Assembly (NCBI GenBank): GCA_964540005.1
Contig: CAZILN010000270.1
Location: 1 to 27,238, forward strand
Direction of reading: 5' to 3'
Length of the DNA stretch: 27,238 bases
Source of the DNA: CAZILN01 sp964540005
GTDB taxonomy: Bacteria > Bacteroidota > Bacteroidia > Bacteroidales > SM23-62
The translations under genes and the position numbers were made by a program. The notes under the pieces were generated by a model. The model was not told where the DNA came from. It ran no database searches and was given only the letters and a program-made list of their open reading frames with translations. Positions 8,914 to 17,715 of the stretch are shown one piece after another; positions within the stretch are counted from its first letter, which is position 1; each line of letters begins with the position of its first letter.

Positions 8914-11292
8914 ATGATACTTACCTCAGCAAATACAATATCCAATAAGGCGCTGATAGTCAGCATAATCCTATTTTTCCTGTTATGTACGAGCCAGGAT
9001 CTGCTTCTTGGTCAGGCATTAAAAACACAGACCCTGCGAGGAACAGTGAGCGATAAAAGTACCGGGGCATCCTTGCCTGGTGCCACTGTTGTTCTTCTGA
9101 ATTCCGATCCCCAGGTAGGCGTGGTGACCGATCTGAAGGGTGAATTCATGATCCCGGATGTGCCGGTAGGGCGCCAGGGGATAAGGGTAAGTTATATGGG
9201 GTACCGGCCACAAGCACTTACAGGTCTGAACCTCACCACCGGCAAGGAACTGGTATTGTATGTTGAACTGGAAGATGATGTTATCATGGGCGAGGAAATT
9301 ACCATTAAGGCATACACCCGGAAGGACCAGCCCCTGAATGAGATGGCGGTGGTCAGTGCCCGCTCCTTTACGGTGGAGGAAACTGAAAAATATGCCGGAA
9401 GCCTCGGTGACCCGGCGCGCATGGCCATGAATTTTGCCGGGGTCATGGGAGGGGCCGACCAGGTCAATGACATCATCATCAGGGGCAATTCACCCATTGG
9501 CTTGCTCTGGAAACTGGAAGGGATACATATTCCAAATCCCAATCATTTCGGTTCAATCGGGTCCTCGGGCGGACCCATAAGCATGCTGAACAATAATGTG
9601 CTGAACAACTCCGATTTCTTTACCGGGGCCTTTCCTGCATCATACGGCAATGCCCTGTCAGGAGTGTTTGACCTGAGACTTAGGAACGGCAACAGGCATC
9701 AGCGTGAATACACCTTCCAGGTGGGATTGAATGGGGCCGAACTTGGAATGGAAGGCCCCTTTATTAAAGGCAAACAGAATTCCTATATTGCCCACTACCG
9801 GTATTCCAGCCTGGCTGCCCTTCACCTGCTGGGACTTCATGTGGGACTTATGGCCATACCTTATTACCAGGATCTTTCCTTCAAGACCGATTTTCAGCTG
9901 AACGGGGCAGGTCATATTTCAATCTTTGGTCTGGGAGGAATGAATCACATCACCCTGGAAGAGGATGAACCGGACAATGATTTTTTAAGGCTGGCCACTA
10001 AAACAGGCGTACTGGGGATTGCCCATACCTGGTTCCCGGACAAGAGCTGTCGTATCAAAACTGTCATCGGCTATTCTGTTTCCAATGACACGGAGCTGGA
10101 TTCGAGCTGGACGGCTAACACTTTGCATAATTATTACTCCGATGAATATCAGGAAAACAAGATATCCCTGGCTTCAAACATCAGCAAGAAATTCTCTCCA
10201 AAAGACCACCTGATGGCAGGAGTGGACCTTGACCTGATCAGAGTGAATTTCAGAGACAGTCTTTACCACGAAAACCTTGGGTACTATTTTCACAGCATTG
10301 ATGTAACTGATAATTTGATGCTGCTTCAATCCTGGATACAATGGAAGCATAAATTCACCAATGAATTTTACCTGGTCTCTGGCTTACATCATCAGCAGCT
10401 GAACCTGAACAACCAGGTAGTGATTGAACCCCGCCTGAGTCTGAATTATGATCTTAATGAAAAGAATACACTCAACCTTGGATATGGCCTGCACAGCCAG
10501 ATCCAATCACGCTTGATCTATTTCGAAGAAACCCTTGTGGATTCGGTTAACACGATTTACGATCAGTCGAACCGGGACCTGGGGTTTACCCGCAGCCATC
10601 ACCTGGTGGCCGGATTTCAGCACCTGTTCACTCCTCAGCTACGACTGAAAACAGAGGCCTATTACCAGAAACTCTTTGATATCCCTGTAAAAACTTCCCC
10701 TTCCCATCTCTCACTGGTCAACTATGGAGGCAGTTTCCACTGGGGGGATTACGACAGCCTGGTGAATGAAGGAACGGGAAGGAATGTTGGAATGGAATGG
10801 ACCCTGGAGCATTTTTTAGGAGGCAATTACTATTATCTGCTGACTCTTTCCCTGTTTGATTCAAAATATCTTGCCAGTGATGAGGTTCTGAGAAACACTG
10901 TATTTAACGGTAACTTCATACTTAACATACTGGGAGGATACGAGATTCATTTTGACCGCCAGAACTCCCTCTCGTTTGATCTGAAATGGGTATGGGCAGG
11001 GGGATTGAGGTACATACCCATAGACCTGACTGCTTCACGGACTGCAGATAAAACTGTATATGATTATTCCCGTGTGTACCAGGATAGGTACGAAGATTAT
11101 TACCGGCTCGATGTGAGACTGGCCTATCATCTCAACCGGCCCCGCATGAGCCACATGATAGCCGTGGATATACAGAATGCGACCAACCGCCACAACCGAT
11201 TCCTGGAAGATTTCAACCCGGCAACCGGGGAGATTGAACAGGAATTCCAGATCGGCATCCTGCCCTTTGTGCTCTGGAGGGTGAATTTTTAA
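8914..11292 (+). CDS. TonB-dependent receptor with carboxypeptidase-regulatory-like N-terminal domain
   Basis: A 792-residue outer-membrane receptor. A signal peptide (ALIVSIILFFLLCTS) is followed by a CarboxypepD_reg-like Ig domain at about 40-125 (LRGTVSDKSTGASLPGATVV). Next is a plug domain at about 140-250, with NDIIIRGNSPIGLLWKLEG and a run rich in Asn, Gly and Ser. The rest is a beta-barrel ending in the aromatic terminal strand VLWRVNF. It is shorter than SusC proteins (about 1000 residues) and has no SusD neighbour, so it is a non-Sus orphan receptor; the ligand could be a siderophore, a metal complex or an oligosaccharide. It begins 35 bases after the GH2 gene, so co-expression and uptake of the GH2 product are possible but unproven. 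Confidence 0.9.
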   Translation: MILTSANTISNKALIVSIILFFLLCTSQDLLLGQALKTQTLRGTVSDKSTGASLPGATVVLLNSDPQVGVVTDLKGEFMIPDVPVGRQGIRVSYMGYRPQALTGLNLTTGKELVLYVELEDDVIMGEEITIKAYTRKDQPLNEMAVVSARSFTVEETEKYAGSLGDPARMAMNFAGVMGGADQVNDIIIRGNSPIGLLWKLEGIHIPNPNHFGSIGSSGGPISMLNNNVLNNSDFFTGAFPASYGNALSGVFDLRLRNGNRHQREYTFQVGLNGAELGMEGPFIKGKQNSYIAHYRYSSLAALHLLGLHVGLMAIPYYQDLSFKTDFQLNGAGHISIFGLGGMNHITLEEDEPDNDFLRLATKTGVLGIAHTWFPDKSCRIKTVIGYSVSNDTELDSSWTANTLHNYYSDEYQENKISLASNISKKFSPKDHLMAGVDLDLIRVNFRDSLYHENLGYYFHSIDVTDNLMLLQSWIQWKHKFTNEFYLVSGLHHQQLNLNNQVVIEPRLSLNYDLNEKNTLNLGYGLHSQIQSRLIYFEETLVDSVNTIYDQSNRDLGFTRSHHLVAGFQHLFTPQLRLKTEAYYQKLFDIPVKTSPSHLSLVNYGGSFHWGDYDSLVNEGTGRNVGMEWTLEHFLGGNYYYLLTLSLFDSKYLASDEVLRNTVFNGNFILNILGGYEIHFDRQNSLSFDLKWVWAGGLRYIPIDLTASRTADKTVYDYSRVYQDRYEDYYRLDVRLAYHLNRPRMSHMIAVDIQNATNRHNRFLEDFNPATGEIEQEFQIGILPFVLWRVNF

Positions 11293-11455
11293 GATTCGCA
11301 GATAGCTATAGGGACGACTTTTTCCCGTTGAAGAGGATAACTATTTGAATATTAACTGGAATTGAACTAAATTTATTTAGTAATCCTGGATCTATTATTA
11401 CTTCTGTCATGACAATCCGGTCATTTGAAATATTCTACTACAACTTACACCTAAT

Positions 11456-12406
11456 ATGAAACTACTCAGATACCTGATCTCTTTTATTGGTCTGACAATT
11501 ATAAATCTGACCCTTTTTCAAACCCAGCCAGCTGACGGAAAAGCTTTAGCGGAGATTGGCAATAGAGATTCCGAAGAAGAAATTATTGCAGCAATAGAAG
11601 AGATTGAAATAAAGGGATGGGAACTTTCAGGAGAGACAACAAAATATATTCCGGAAAACCTGTATGAAAAAATCAACGGGAGGGCCGAGTATTATCTCTC
11701 CTATAACATGAATTGTATGATCTTCGCCAGGTATACAGGTGGTTCTGACGAATATCGCCCTATTAATCTTTCTGTTTATGATATGGGTAATCCGACCTAT
11801 GCATTCGGGGTATTTTCAGGGGAGCGATCATCAGGAGCAGAACTTTTAGAGATTGGCAGGGAATCTTACCGCAAAGGATCGGATATTTATATCTGGCACG
11901 GACAGTATTACATTCAGATCACGACCACAGATGCTTCAGATGCAGTACAAAAGGTTTGTATGGAACTGGCTGAAAAAATTACTGATGGACTTAAAGATAC
12001 GGAAGAGCTGGTCTGGGGTCTGGTGGAATTACCCGTTAAGGACCTGGATCTGGAGTCAGTGCAATATTTTTTAATTGACGCTCTCGGTTATAGCTTCTTA
12101 ACTAATACCTATACGGCGAACTATCATAAAGGGACCGGGGAGGTATCTGTTTTTTTATCAATCCAGGATAATCCGGCATCTGCAGACTTGGTTCTGTCTA
12201 AGATTAAGGAACACGTTAACAAGTATGGTAAAGGGATAGAGATCCATACAGTTGAGGGTATTGAATTTGTATCATGTAATATGGGGAGATACTATGATGT
12301 GATCTTTCGAACGGGCACTATGGCCTGTGGTATCACTGATTTACAGGATGGTAATGCAGCCCTGGAGGCGGCAATTGATTTTTATAAACAGCTCGAACCA
12401 AAGTAG
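11456..12406 (+). CDS. secreted DUF6599-like protein of unknown function
   Basis: A 316-residue protein with a probable signal peptide (MKLLRYLISFIGLTIINLTL). The segment PENLYEKINGRAEYYLSYNM and the later TYAFGVFSGERSSG resemble DUF6599, a Bacteroidota/Acidobacteriota family of exported proteins with no known function. It seems to hold two related halves: about 55-180 has 'YAFGVFS' and 'YIWHGQYYIQI', and about 190-316 has 'YSFLTNTYTANY' and a closing helix. No catalytic motif is evident. It stands alone, with 163 bases before it and 56 bases after it to the Tat aldo/keto reductase on the same strand. The family call is from memory of the motif and is moderate. Confidence 0.65.
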   Translation: MKLLRYLISFIGLTIINLTLFQTQPADGKALAEIGNRDSEEEIIAAIEEIEIKGWELSGETTKYIPENLYEKINGRAEYYLSYNMNCMIFARYTGGSDEYRPINLSVYDMGNPTYAFGVFSGERSSGAELLEIGRESYRKGSDIYIWHGQYYIQITTTDASDAVQKVCMELAEKITDGLKDTEELVWGLVELPVKDLDLESVQYFLIDALGYSFLTNTYTANYHKGTGEVSVFLSIQDNPASADLVLSKIKEHVNKYGKGIEIHTVEGIEFVSCNMGRYYDVIFRTGTMACGITDLQDGNAALEAAIDFYKQLEPK

Positions 12407-12462
12407 AAAGGTTTTCTGTCAGTGGGCAGGAATAAAATTGTATCCAAAATTATTTTATACTG

Positions 12463-13512
12463 ATGAAATCCAAACAATACAAATCTTACATGAGCCGGCG
12501 GGAGTTTAATAAAAAACTGTCGGTTGCAGCAATCGGGGCCCCGTTTTTAATTTCCGGTGATCCTTTGTCACGAATGTTACCCGGACCGGAAGAACCCGAC
12601 CGAAGAAATGAACGCACCACCATGACTTATCGCAAGCTGGGCCGTACCAACTTCATGTGCAGCCGGCTGGTTTTCGGCTGTGGTGCAGCATTAGCGGGTG
12701 GAAAGGCCGTACGCTTGCTGGATCATGCCTTTGAAGCCGGCATCAATTATTATGACTGTGGATCTGAAGATTACTACAGGGGAAGTGAACAGAGTTTTGC
12801 CCCTTTCATGAAGGCTAACAGGGAACAGATATGGGTTACATCAAAAGCGGTAATGGACTCTGCTTTACAGGAGGAGCCTGCTAATCCGGACAAGGTGAAA
12901 CAAGCGGTAAAAGAGTGGGAAAGACAACTTGAACAGAGCCTCAGAAACCTGCAGACCGAATACCTGGATGGCTACTTTATGATGAATGTTATAAGTCCCT
13001 CACTAGTCGGGAGTGAAGAGATGTATAAGGCATTTCTCGATGCAAAATCAGCCGGGAAGATCGGTCATTTTGGACTGGCGACACATAAAAATGCCAGGAA
13101 GGTTCTTGAAGCTGCCATTAAAACAGCTTGGTATGATGCAGCTATGGTTGGAATCACCCCGGCAGGATGGTATGACTGGACAACCAAGGCAATCGAACAG
13201 GATACCCCTTCCCTGAAAGATCTTAAGCCCCTGCTGAAACAGGCGCGGGATGCAGGGATAGGGCTTATAGGGATGAAAGCGGTAAGGTACCTGGCCCCAA
13301 TGACAGTTGCAGGTAAAGGGGATGAGACGGCCTTTGATAAATATTATGACCGGAAATTCCTGGAAACTCCCCTGAATCCCTACCAGCGTTCTTATGTTTA
13401 TGTGCTGGAAAACGGATTGGATGTGGTGAATGCTGATATGCAGAATTATACTCACCTGGAAGAAAATATCGAGGCCGCCGCTAATTCGGAAAAATATTTT
13501 ACCGGATCCTGA
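12463..13512 (+). CDS. Tat-exported aldo/keto reductase-like protein lacking the catalytic His
   Basis: A 349-residue protein. The N-terminus carries a twin-arginine signal (SRREFNKKLSVAAIGAPFLI), so it is probably exported folded with cofactor; the ATG at 12490 is an alternative start. The aldo/keto reductase fold follows: TYRKLGRTNFMCSRLVFGCG, D98 and Y104/Y105 in YDCGSEDYYRGSE, and K128 in WVTSKAV. The strand that normally ends in the catalytic His reads YLDGYFMMN, placing Met174 where His is expected (compare H148 in the intact reductase at 920-1969). Such Tat-linked members are common in Bacteroidota and Planctomycetes, often without known activity. A closely related broken copy lies at 17716-18142. 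Confidence 0.8.
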   Translation: MKSKQYKSYMSRREFNKKLSVAAIGAPFLISGDPLSRMLPGPEEPDRRNERTTMTYRKLGRTNFMCSRLVFGCGAALAGGKAVRLLDHAFEAGINYYDCGSEDYYRGSEQSFAPFMKANREQIWVTSKAVMDSALQEEPANPDKVKQAVKEWERQLEQSLRNLQTEYLDGYFMMNVISPSLVGSEEMYKAFLDAKSAGKIGHFGLATHKNARKVLEAAIKTAWYDAAMVGITPAGWYDWTTKAIEQDTPSLKDLKPLLKQARDAGIGLIGMKAVRYLAPMTVAGKGDETAFDKYYDRKFLETPLNPYQRSYVYVLENGLDVVNADMQNYTHLEENIEAAANSEKYFTGS

Positions 13513-13562
13513 TCAGTTGAACACAGGAGGATCCCTGTCATTTGAACTCTGTAGCAATAAAG

Positions 13563-16500
13563 ATGAAGCCACAAATCAGAAAATCTTTTTCAAGCCTGGC
13601 CATATTCCCTCTTATATTCGTACTCATAGCTTGTAGACCTGAAGTAAGGAACCTGGGATCGGATCAGGAACAATGGCTCTGTCAGGTTGATCTGGAATCG
13701 GGTGAAGGAATAATAGACCTTGCTGACACGCCTGATCCTTCACGGGTACTTTTTCTTCTCTTCGGCAATCATTCCTTTGAACCCGGTTCTATAATCCTGG
13801 AGAAAAAAGAACAGGACACCTGGGTAAAAATCGGGGATAAAAGCTCCATCCTCATTGGTAAACCTATAACGATTGGTCTTTTTCAGGAACTCAGAGCAAT
13901 ACCCTGGTCAATCCCGCCCGATAAATATACAGAAGGAGATTCATACAGGTTCAGGGTGAGCAGGGAAGGAGGTGTAAACGGAGAACCTGACAGAGATGAG
14001 CACTGGGATCAGATCATTGTTGTGAAGGAAGATGCAGTAAGAACGAAAAATATGGCTGAACTCGGGAAATTCAAGCTCATTGAATCCGGTGAATTTGGTG
14101 AGGCCTTGCCCTTTTATGTAAAGAATATCAGTTTTACTCCTGCTGAAATTGAAGACCAGAGAGAGAAAATGACTGACCCGGTAATGGAACTGTTAAAAGA
14201 TTCTCCAGAGATAGAACTTAGCTGGAAGGAACTCGAATCCAAAGCACTTCCCCTTGATTATCAGAAGATCCTTTTAGCCGGTATCAATGATGCTGATCCT
14301 GGATATGCCTATCAGAACGGGCAATGGTTTATTGTCTGGCCGGGAAGTGATGGCTCAGGCATTCAGAGTGATTGGCAGATGAGAAAAGACCTCTGGTTTG
14401 CCCCGGCAATTCGTATCGGCAGTGAGATTATCCGCCCGGCACCTCTGTCAGCACGAACCAGATTTTTTGAAAATAAGAAGGGGCGTTTCCTTCCAATGTT
14501 AATAATAGAATGGAAATATCAGTCCCCTGACGGCCTGGAGAAAAAAATCACTCAGGTTTTATTTTCTGAGGAGATGGACGGAATTCCACAGATATTTGTT
14601 CATCTGAAGCTGGAGGATCCGGATCAGGAAGCAAATCTGTTAATTGCGCACGGGAAAAGGCCTAATGCTTTTTTTTGGGGTGATCGTTCCCAGGCTTGTA
14701 CATTTATCCCATACTTTACATCCAGCCCGAAGCTTTCATATAAAAGTGATTATGTATTAATGGATGAGATAGAATCTGTCCTTATACGCTCAAGTGTCCC
14801 CGTTCAAATCTTACATACAGGTATTTCAGAAACAATTCTGGAGTTTGACACTGAGAATTCTGAGATATTTTTATCCGCACCTCAGATAAGGACTGAAAAT
14901 CTATCAAAACCGGTTACCAGGGAATACTATCAGGAAGCCCGTGAAAAATTTGAAAATAAATGGAATACCTCCTTGTCAGAAGGAGTCAGGGCAGATCTTC
15001 CCTCTGTTGAATGGGACGAAAAGATCGATTCATGGTTAAGCCAGATTTCATCTATTACAAGGATTCATCTGGACGGTAAGGACAGGTTAAGTTATGGCTC
15101 CTATATTTATTGCAACTATTATTTCGGTGTTGAAGAGGGTTGGTCAACTGTTGCTCATGCTCTGTGGGGAAACGCAGTAGAAGCAAAACAACAGGCCGAG
15201 ATCCTGCTCTCTGAAGAAAACCTTGATAAAAGTAATTATCATCATCAATACCGGAACGGACTCAGTTCCTGGTATGCTGCAACTGTAGCACGCCTTACCG
15301 GGGACAAAACCTGGCTGGAGAGTATTTCGCCTGCCCTGGTTACAAATGGATACTGGACAATAGATGCAAGAAGGGAAAACCAGGAGGAGCGCTCCCGGAT
15401 TGGAAGGGGACTGTTGCCAAGTCACGTTTACGGAGGAGATATTGCCACACCTGCTTACAGTCTTTATTCAAGCGGAACCTGCTTAAAAGGTTTAATTGAA
15501 ACAACGGATATCTTCAGGCAATCAGAACTAATAGAACTGCAGGATGCTGCAAATGACTTTAACGCTGAAGCGATTGATTTTAAGAGGCGTCTGGTTGATG
15601 TGATGCATGAAGTACTCGATCGAAGTACAACACCTGATTTTCTGCCATTTGCCTTAGAAGTAGAGAATAAGGCAGGGAATCACGAGGGTCCTTTTGAAAT
15701 TATAACCGGCGATGAATTGGGTAATTATTATAATCTATTTGCACCCCTGTTTTTGCACCTTGGAATTTTCAAATATCAGGATGCCGTCCTGCCGAGTGAA
15801 TGGATCACAGATTATGTCGAAAATCACGGGGGACTGTTTGCCGGCCTGCCCCGTTTTTATACCGGTCTGGATGCAGTCTATGCAATCGGCTATATCAGTG
15901 AATTACTGGAACGGTCAAAGATGGATCTGGATAAGCGGAACAAGGCTCTTGCTGCCCTTGAATCCTATATGATAAATGCCTCCAGTCAAAACGGACATAC
16001 AGTACAGGAAGTATCCGGATTCTATCCCGAGCGCCTTGATTGGAAGCAGTACGAGCGGGTTGTCAGAGAAGCCCTGTGGAATTTCGGAATGTATAGCGTT
16101 GAGAGTTACCTTCAGGGACACAGCTCCTTTACAGAACCCTTGGGGGCCGGCGCAGGAGAAGGATTGTGGCTTATCAGAAATAGCCTGATTGATGAGGTAA
16201 AGGATGAAAATGGACTTCCGGATGGAGGCCTGTTTTTGCTTTCTTCTGTTCCCGGCGAATGGTTAAAGGAAGGCAAGGAAATCAACCTCACTGACTTTCC
16301 TACGGTTTACGGCAGGTTTGATTTGTATGTAAAATCATATATCTCAAGCAAAGGCGAAATACATCTCACATACAATTACGACAGGAGCCTTGGGAAAGAT
16401 CCCTCAACAGGCAAAGAACTGCTGGCATGGTATGAACCTGAGAAGATCTTTATCCGGCTTGTTCCGGCCCCTGAAGACCGGGTAGCCGGCCGAAAATTAA

Positions 16501-16601
16501 AGATTGTGGAACCTTTTGTCCGCTTTGATGAATGGACAATAGAACTGCCTGTAAAGGAAAAGGGAGATTTTATTGTTGAGTTCTGCTTGCCGGAACGCTG
16601 A
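13563..16601 (+). CDS. large lipoprotein of unknown family, possible (alpha/alpha)6-barrel carbohydrate-active protein
   Basis: A 1012-residue protein from ATG 13563, which starts a good lipoprotein signal ending LIFVLIAC. A TTG at 13542, 11 bases after AGGAGG (13525-13530), is an alternative start. After the anchor comes a long beta-rich part (about 35-450). From about 489 helices rich in aromatic and acidic residues follow (GSYIYCNYYFGVEEGWST, YHHQYRNGLSSWYAATVARL, GRGLLPSHVYGG), and a beta-rich tail (about 850-1012) closes it. The middle resembles six-hairpin glycosidases, but I recognise no family motif and cannot name catalytic residues. It follows the Tat aldo/keto reductase by 50 bases and may be co-transcribed with it. 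It faces the scar at 16612-18142. Confidence 0.75.
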   Translation: MKPQIRKSFSSLAIFPLIFVLIACRPEVRNLGSDQEQWLCQVDLESGEGIIDLADTPDPSRVLFLLFGNHSFEPGSIILEKKEQDTWVKIGDKSSILIGKPITIGLFQELRAIPWSIPPDKYTEGDSYRFRVSREGGVNGEPDRDEHWDQIIVVKEDAVRTKNMAELGKFKLIESGEFGEALPFYVKNISFTPAEIEDQREKMTDPVMELLKDSPEIELSWKELESKALPLDYQKILLAGINDADPGYAYQNGQWFIVWPGSDGSGIQSDWQMRKDLWFAPAIRIGSEIIRPAPLSARTRFFENKKGRFLPMLIIEWKYQSPDGLEKKITQVLFSEEMDGIPQIFVHLKLEDPDQEANLLIAHGKRPNAFFWGDRSQACTFIPYFTSSPKLSYKSDYVLMDEIESVLIRSSVPVQILHTGISETILEFDTENSEIFLSAPQIRTENLSKPVTREYYQEAREKFENKWNTSLSEGVRADLPSVEWDEKIDSWLSQISSITRIHLDGKDRLSYGSYIYCNYYFGVEEGWSTVAHALWGNAVEAKQQAEILLSEENLDKSNYHHQYRNGLSSWYAATVARLTGDKTWLESISPALVTNGYWTIDARRENQEERSRIGRGLLPSHVYGGDIATPAYSLYSSGTCLKGLIETTDIFRQSELIELQDAANDFNAEAIDFKRRLVDVMHEVLDRSTTPDFLPFALEVENKAGNHEGPFEIITGDELGNYYNLFAPLFLHLGIFKYQDAVLPSEWITDYVENHGGLFAGLPRFYTGLDAVYAIGYISELLERSKMDLDKRNKALAALESYMINASSQNGHTVQEVSGFYPERLDWKQYERVVREALWNFGMYSVESYLQGHSSFTEPLGAGAGEGLWLIRNSLIDEVKDENGLPDGGLFLLSSVPGEWLKEGKEINLTDFPTVYGRFDLYVKSYISSKGEIHLTYNYDRSLGKDPSTGKELLAWYEPEKIFIRLVPAPEDRVAGRKLKIVEPFVRFDEWTIELPVKEKGDFIVEFCLPER

Positions 16602-16611
16602 AGCTGCAGAT

Positions 16612-16702
16612 CTAATTTTCCATACAAAGCGCTTCGTTCAGGGCTATAATGGCCGCTTTATAATCTTCCCGCCTGATAATAAACTGCATGTTTACCTGTT
16701 TC
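16612..16702 (-). pseudogene. 3' fragment of an aspartokinase gene
   Basis: Read on the minus strand this piece encodes KQVNMQFIIRREDYKAAII and continues to NEALCMEN and a TAG stop. It closely matches the C-terminus of the intact aspartokinase at 25536-26915, which reads QFIIRREDYKKAII and ends NEALCL. DNA similarity covers about 16625-16702 against 25545-25620, with several silent differences and a different final three residues. It therefore comes from a diverged paralogue, not from a fresh copy. Similarity ends abruptly at 16702, where transposase-like sequence begins. It is far too short to be functional. Confidence 0.85.
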
Positions 16703-17684
16703 CTGTTTTGTACGGTCTTCGACCGCATCTTCGACAGGATTGGATTTAACCAGATACCGGAGTCGTTGTTTCGAGACCTGGTCATCTCAAGGATTACACA
16801 TCCCGGCAGTAAATTAAAGCTCGTGGAGTATTTGCATGAGAGTAAAGGACAGGAGATCTCAGTCTACAGCATATACCGGTACATGGACAAGATAAACGCC
16901 AGGTACAAAGAACAAGTAGAACAAATTGCTTTCAACCACACTAAGAGAGTTCTTGAAAACAAAATCAGCATTGTTTTCTATGACATATTTGAGGGGAACA
17001 TTTTTGAAGGTCATACACTTATTCCGGTATTGGAACATTTTCAAGAGAAGTTTGAGTTATCGAGACCTGTTGTTATCGCTGATGCTGGATTATTATCCAA
17101 GGAAAATATTGCCGGGCTAAAGGAGAAAGGGTATCAATATATTTTGGGAACAAAACCCAAGAATGAAGCTGATGAGTAGAAGAACCAGATTATTGATCTG
17201 GGCTTGGAAAATGAACAAACAGCAGAACTAGCCAGATCTGATACCAGTCGATTAATCATCAGTTATTCCTCCAAACGGGCAAAGAAAGATGAGGCCAATA
17301 GAGATAGAGGCTTAAAACGGTTGGAAAAGAATCAGATCTTTCTCACAAAGTCGTTATTAGCAATTATAATCAGTTATGGCTTATTGAAAAGGTGTTCAGA
17401 ATAGCAAAGTCAGATTTAAAGATCAGACCGGTATACACCATAGATTACCTGACAGGATTGCAACTCATATCTGCATTTCATTCGTTGCATACACCATTTA
17501 CAAGGAAATGGAGAGGCTTCTCTACTTAAAAGCCCCGGAGATAAGCATTAAAAAAGCCATCGAGGCAACTAAGAAAATGTACGAAGCTACCGTTGAATTA
17601 CCTGATAAATCAAAGAAAATCATAGAGTTAAAGAAAAATCCGATCCAGCAGAGGATCATCTCAATCATTGAAGAATCCGATTAG
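16703..17684 (+). pseudogene. decayed IS1634-like transposase (IS4/DDE superfamily)
   Basis: The frame from about 16725 reads FDRIGFNQIPESLFRDLVIS, then HPGSKLKLVEYL, GNIFEGHTLIPVLEHF and VVIADAGLLSKENIAG, which are typical IS1634-family transposase blocks. Decay is plain. The N-terminal ~100 residues are missing. The core is shortened where FYD joins IFEGN directly, as if about 60 residues between two similar YD motifs were deleted. There is an in-frame TAG at 17177-17179, a frameshift near 17350 (resuming NYNQLWLIEKVFRIAKSDL) and another near 17435 (resuming HHRLPDRIATHICISF). The C-terminus ends at TAG 17682-17684. The protein cannot be active. Confidence 0.85.
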
Positions 17685-17715
17685 GGTGTCCCAGCGCACA
17701 AAACAGGAAACGGGG
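17685..17715 (+). mobile_element. probable right end of the decayed IS element
   Basis: These 31 bases lie between the transposase stop and the point where similarity to the aldo/keto reductase begins. They match neither neighbour and are presumably the right terminal sequence of the IS. The matching left end is lost, since transposase sequence abuts the aspartokinase fragment at 16702/16703, so the inverted repeat cannot be confirmed within the window. Confidence 0.4.

Noticed and set aside
11340..11352. ACTATTTGAATAT-like string shared with about 26976-26988
   Set aside because: Only about 13 AT-rich bases are shared, without further similarity around them.
11367..11380. CTAAAT-TT-ATTTAG palindrome before the DUF6599-like gene
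   Set aside because: It is short and AT-rich, with no linked promoter element, so chance is likely.
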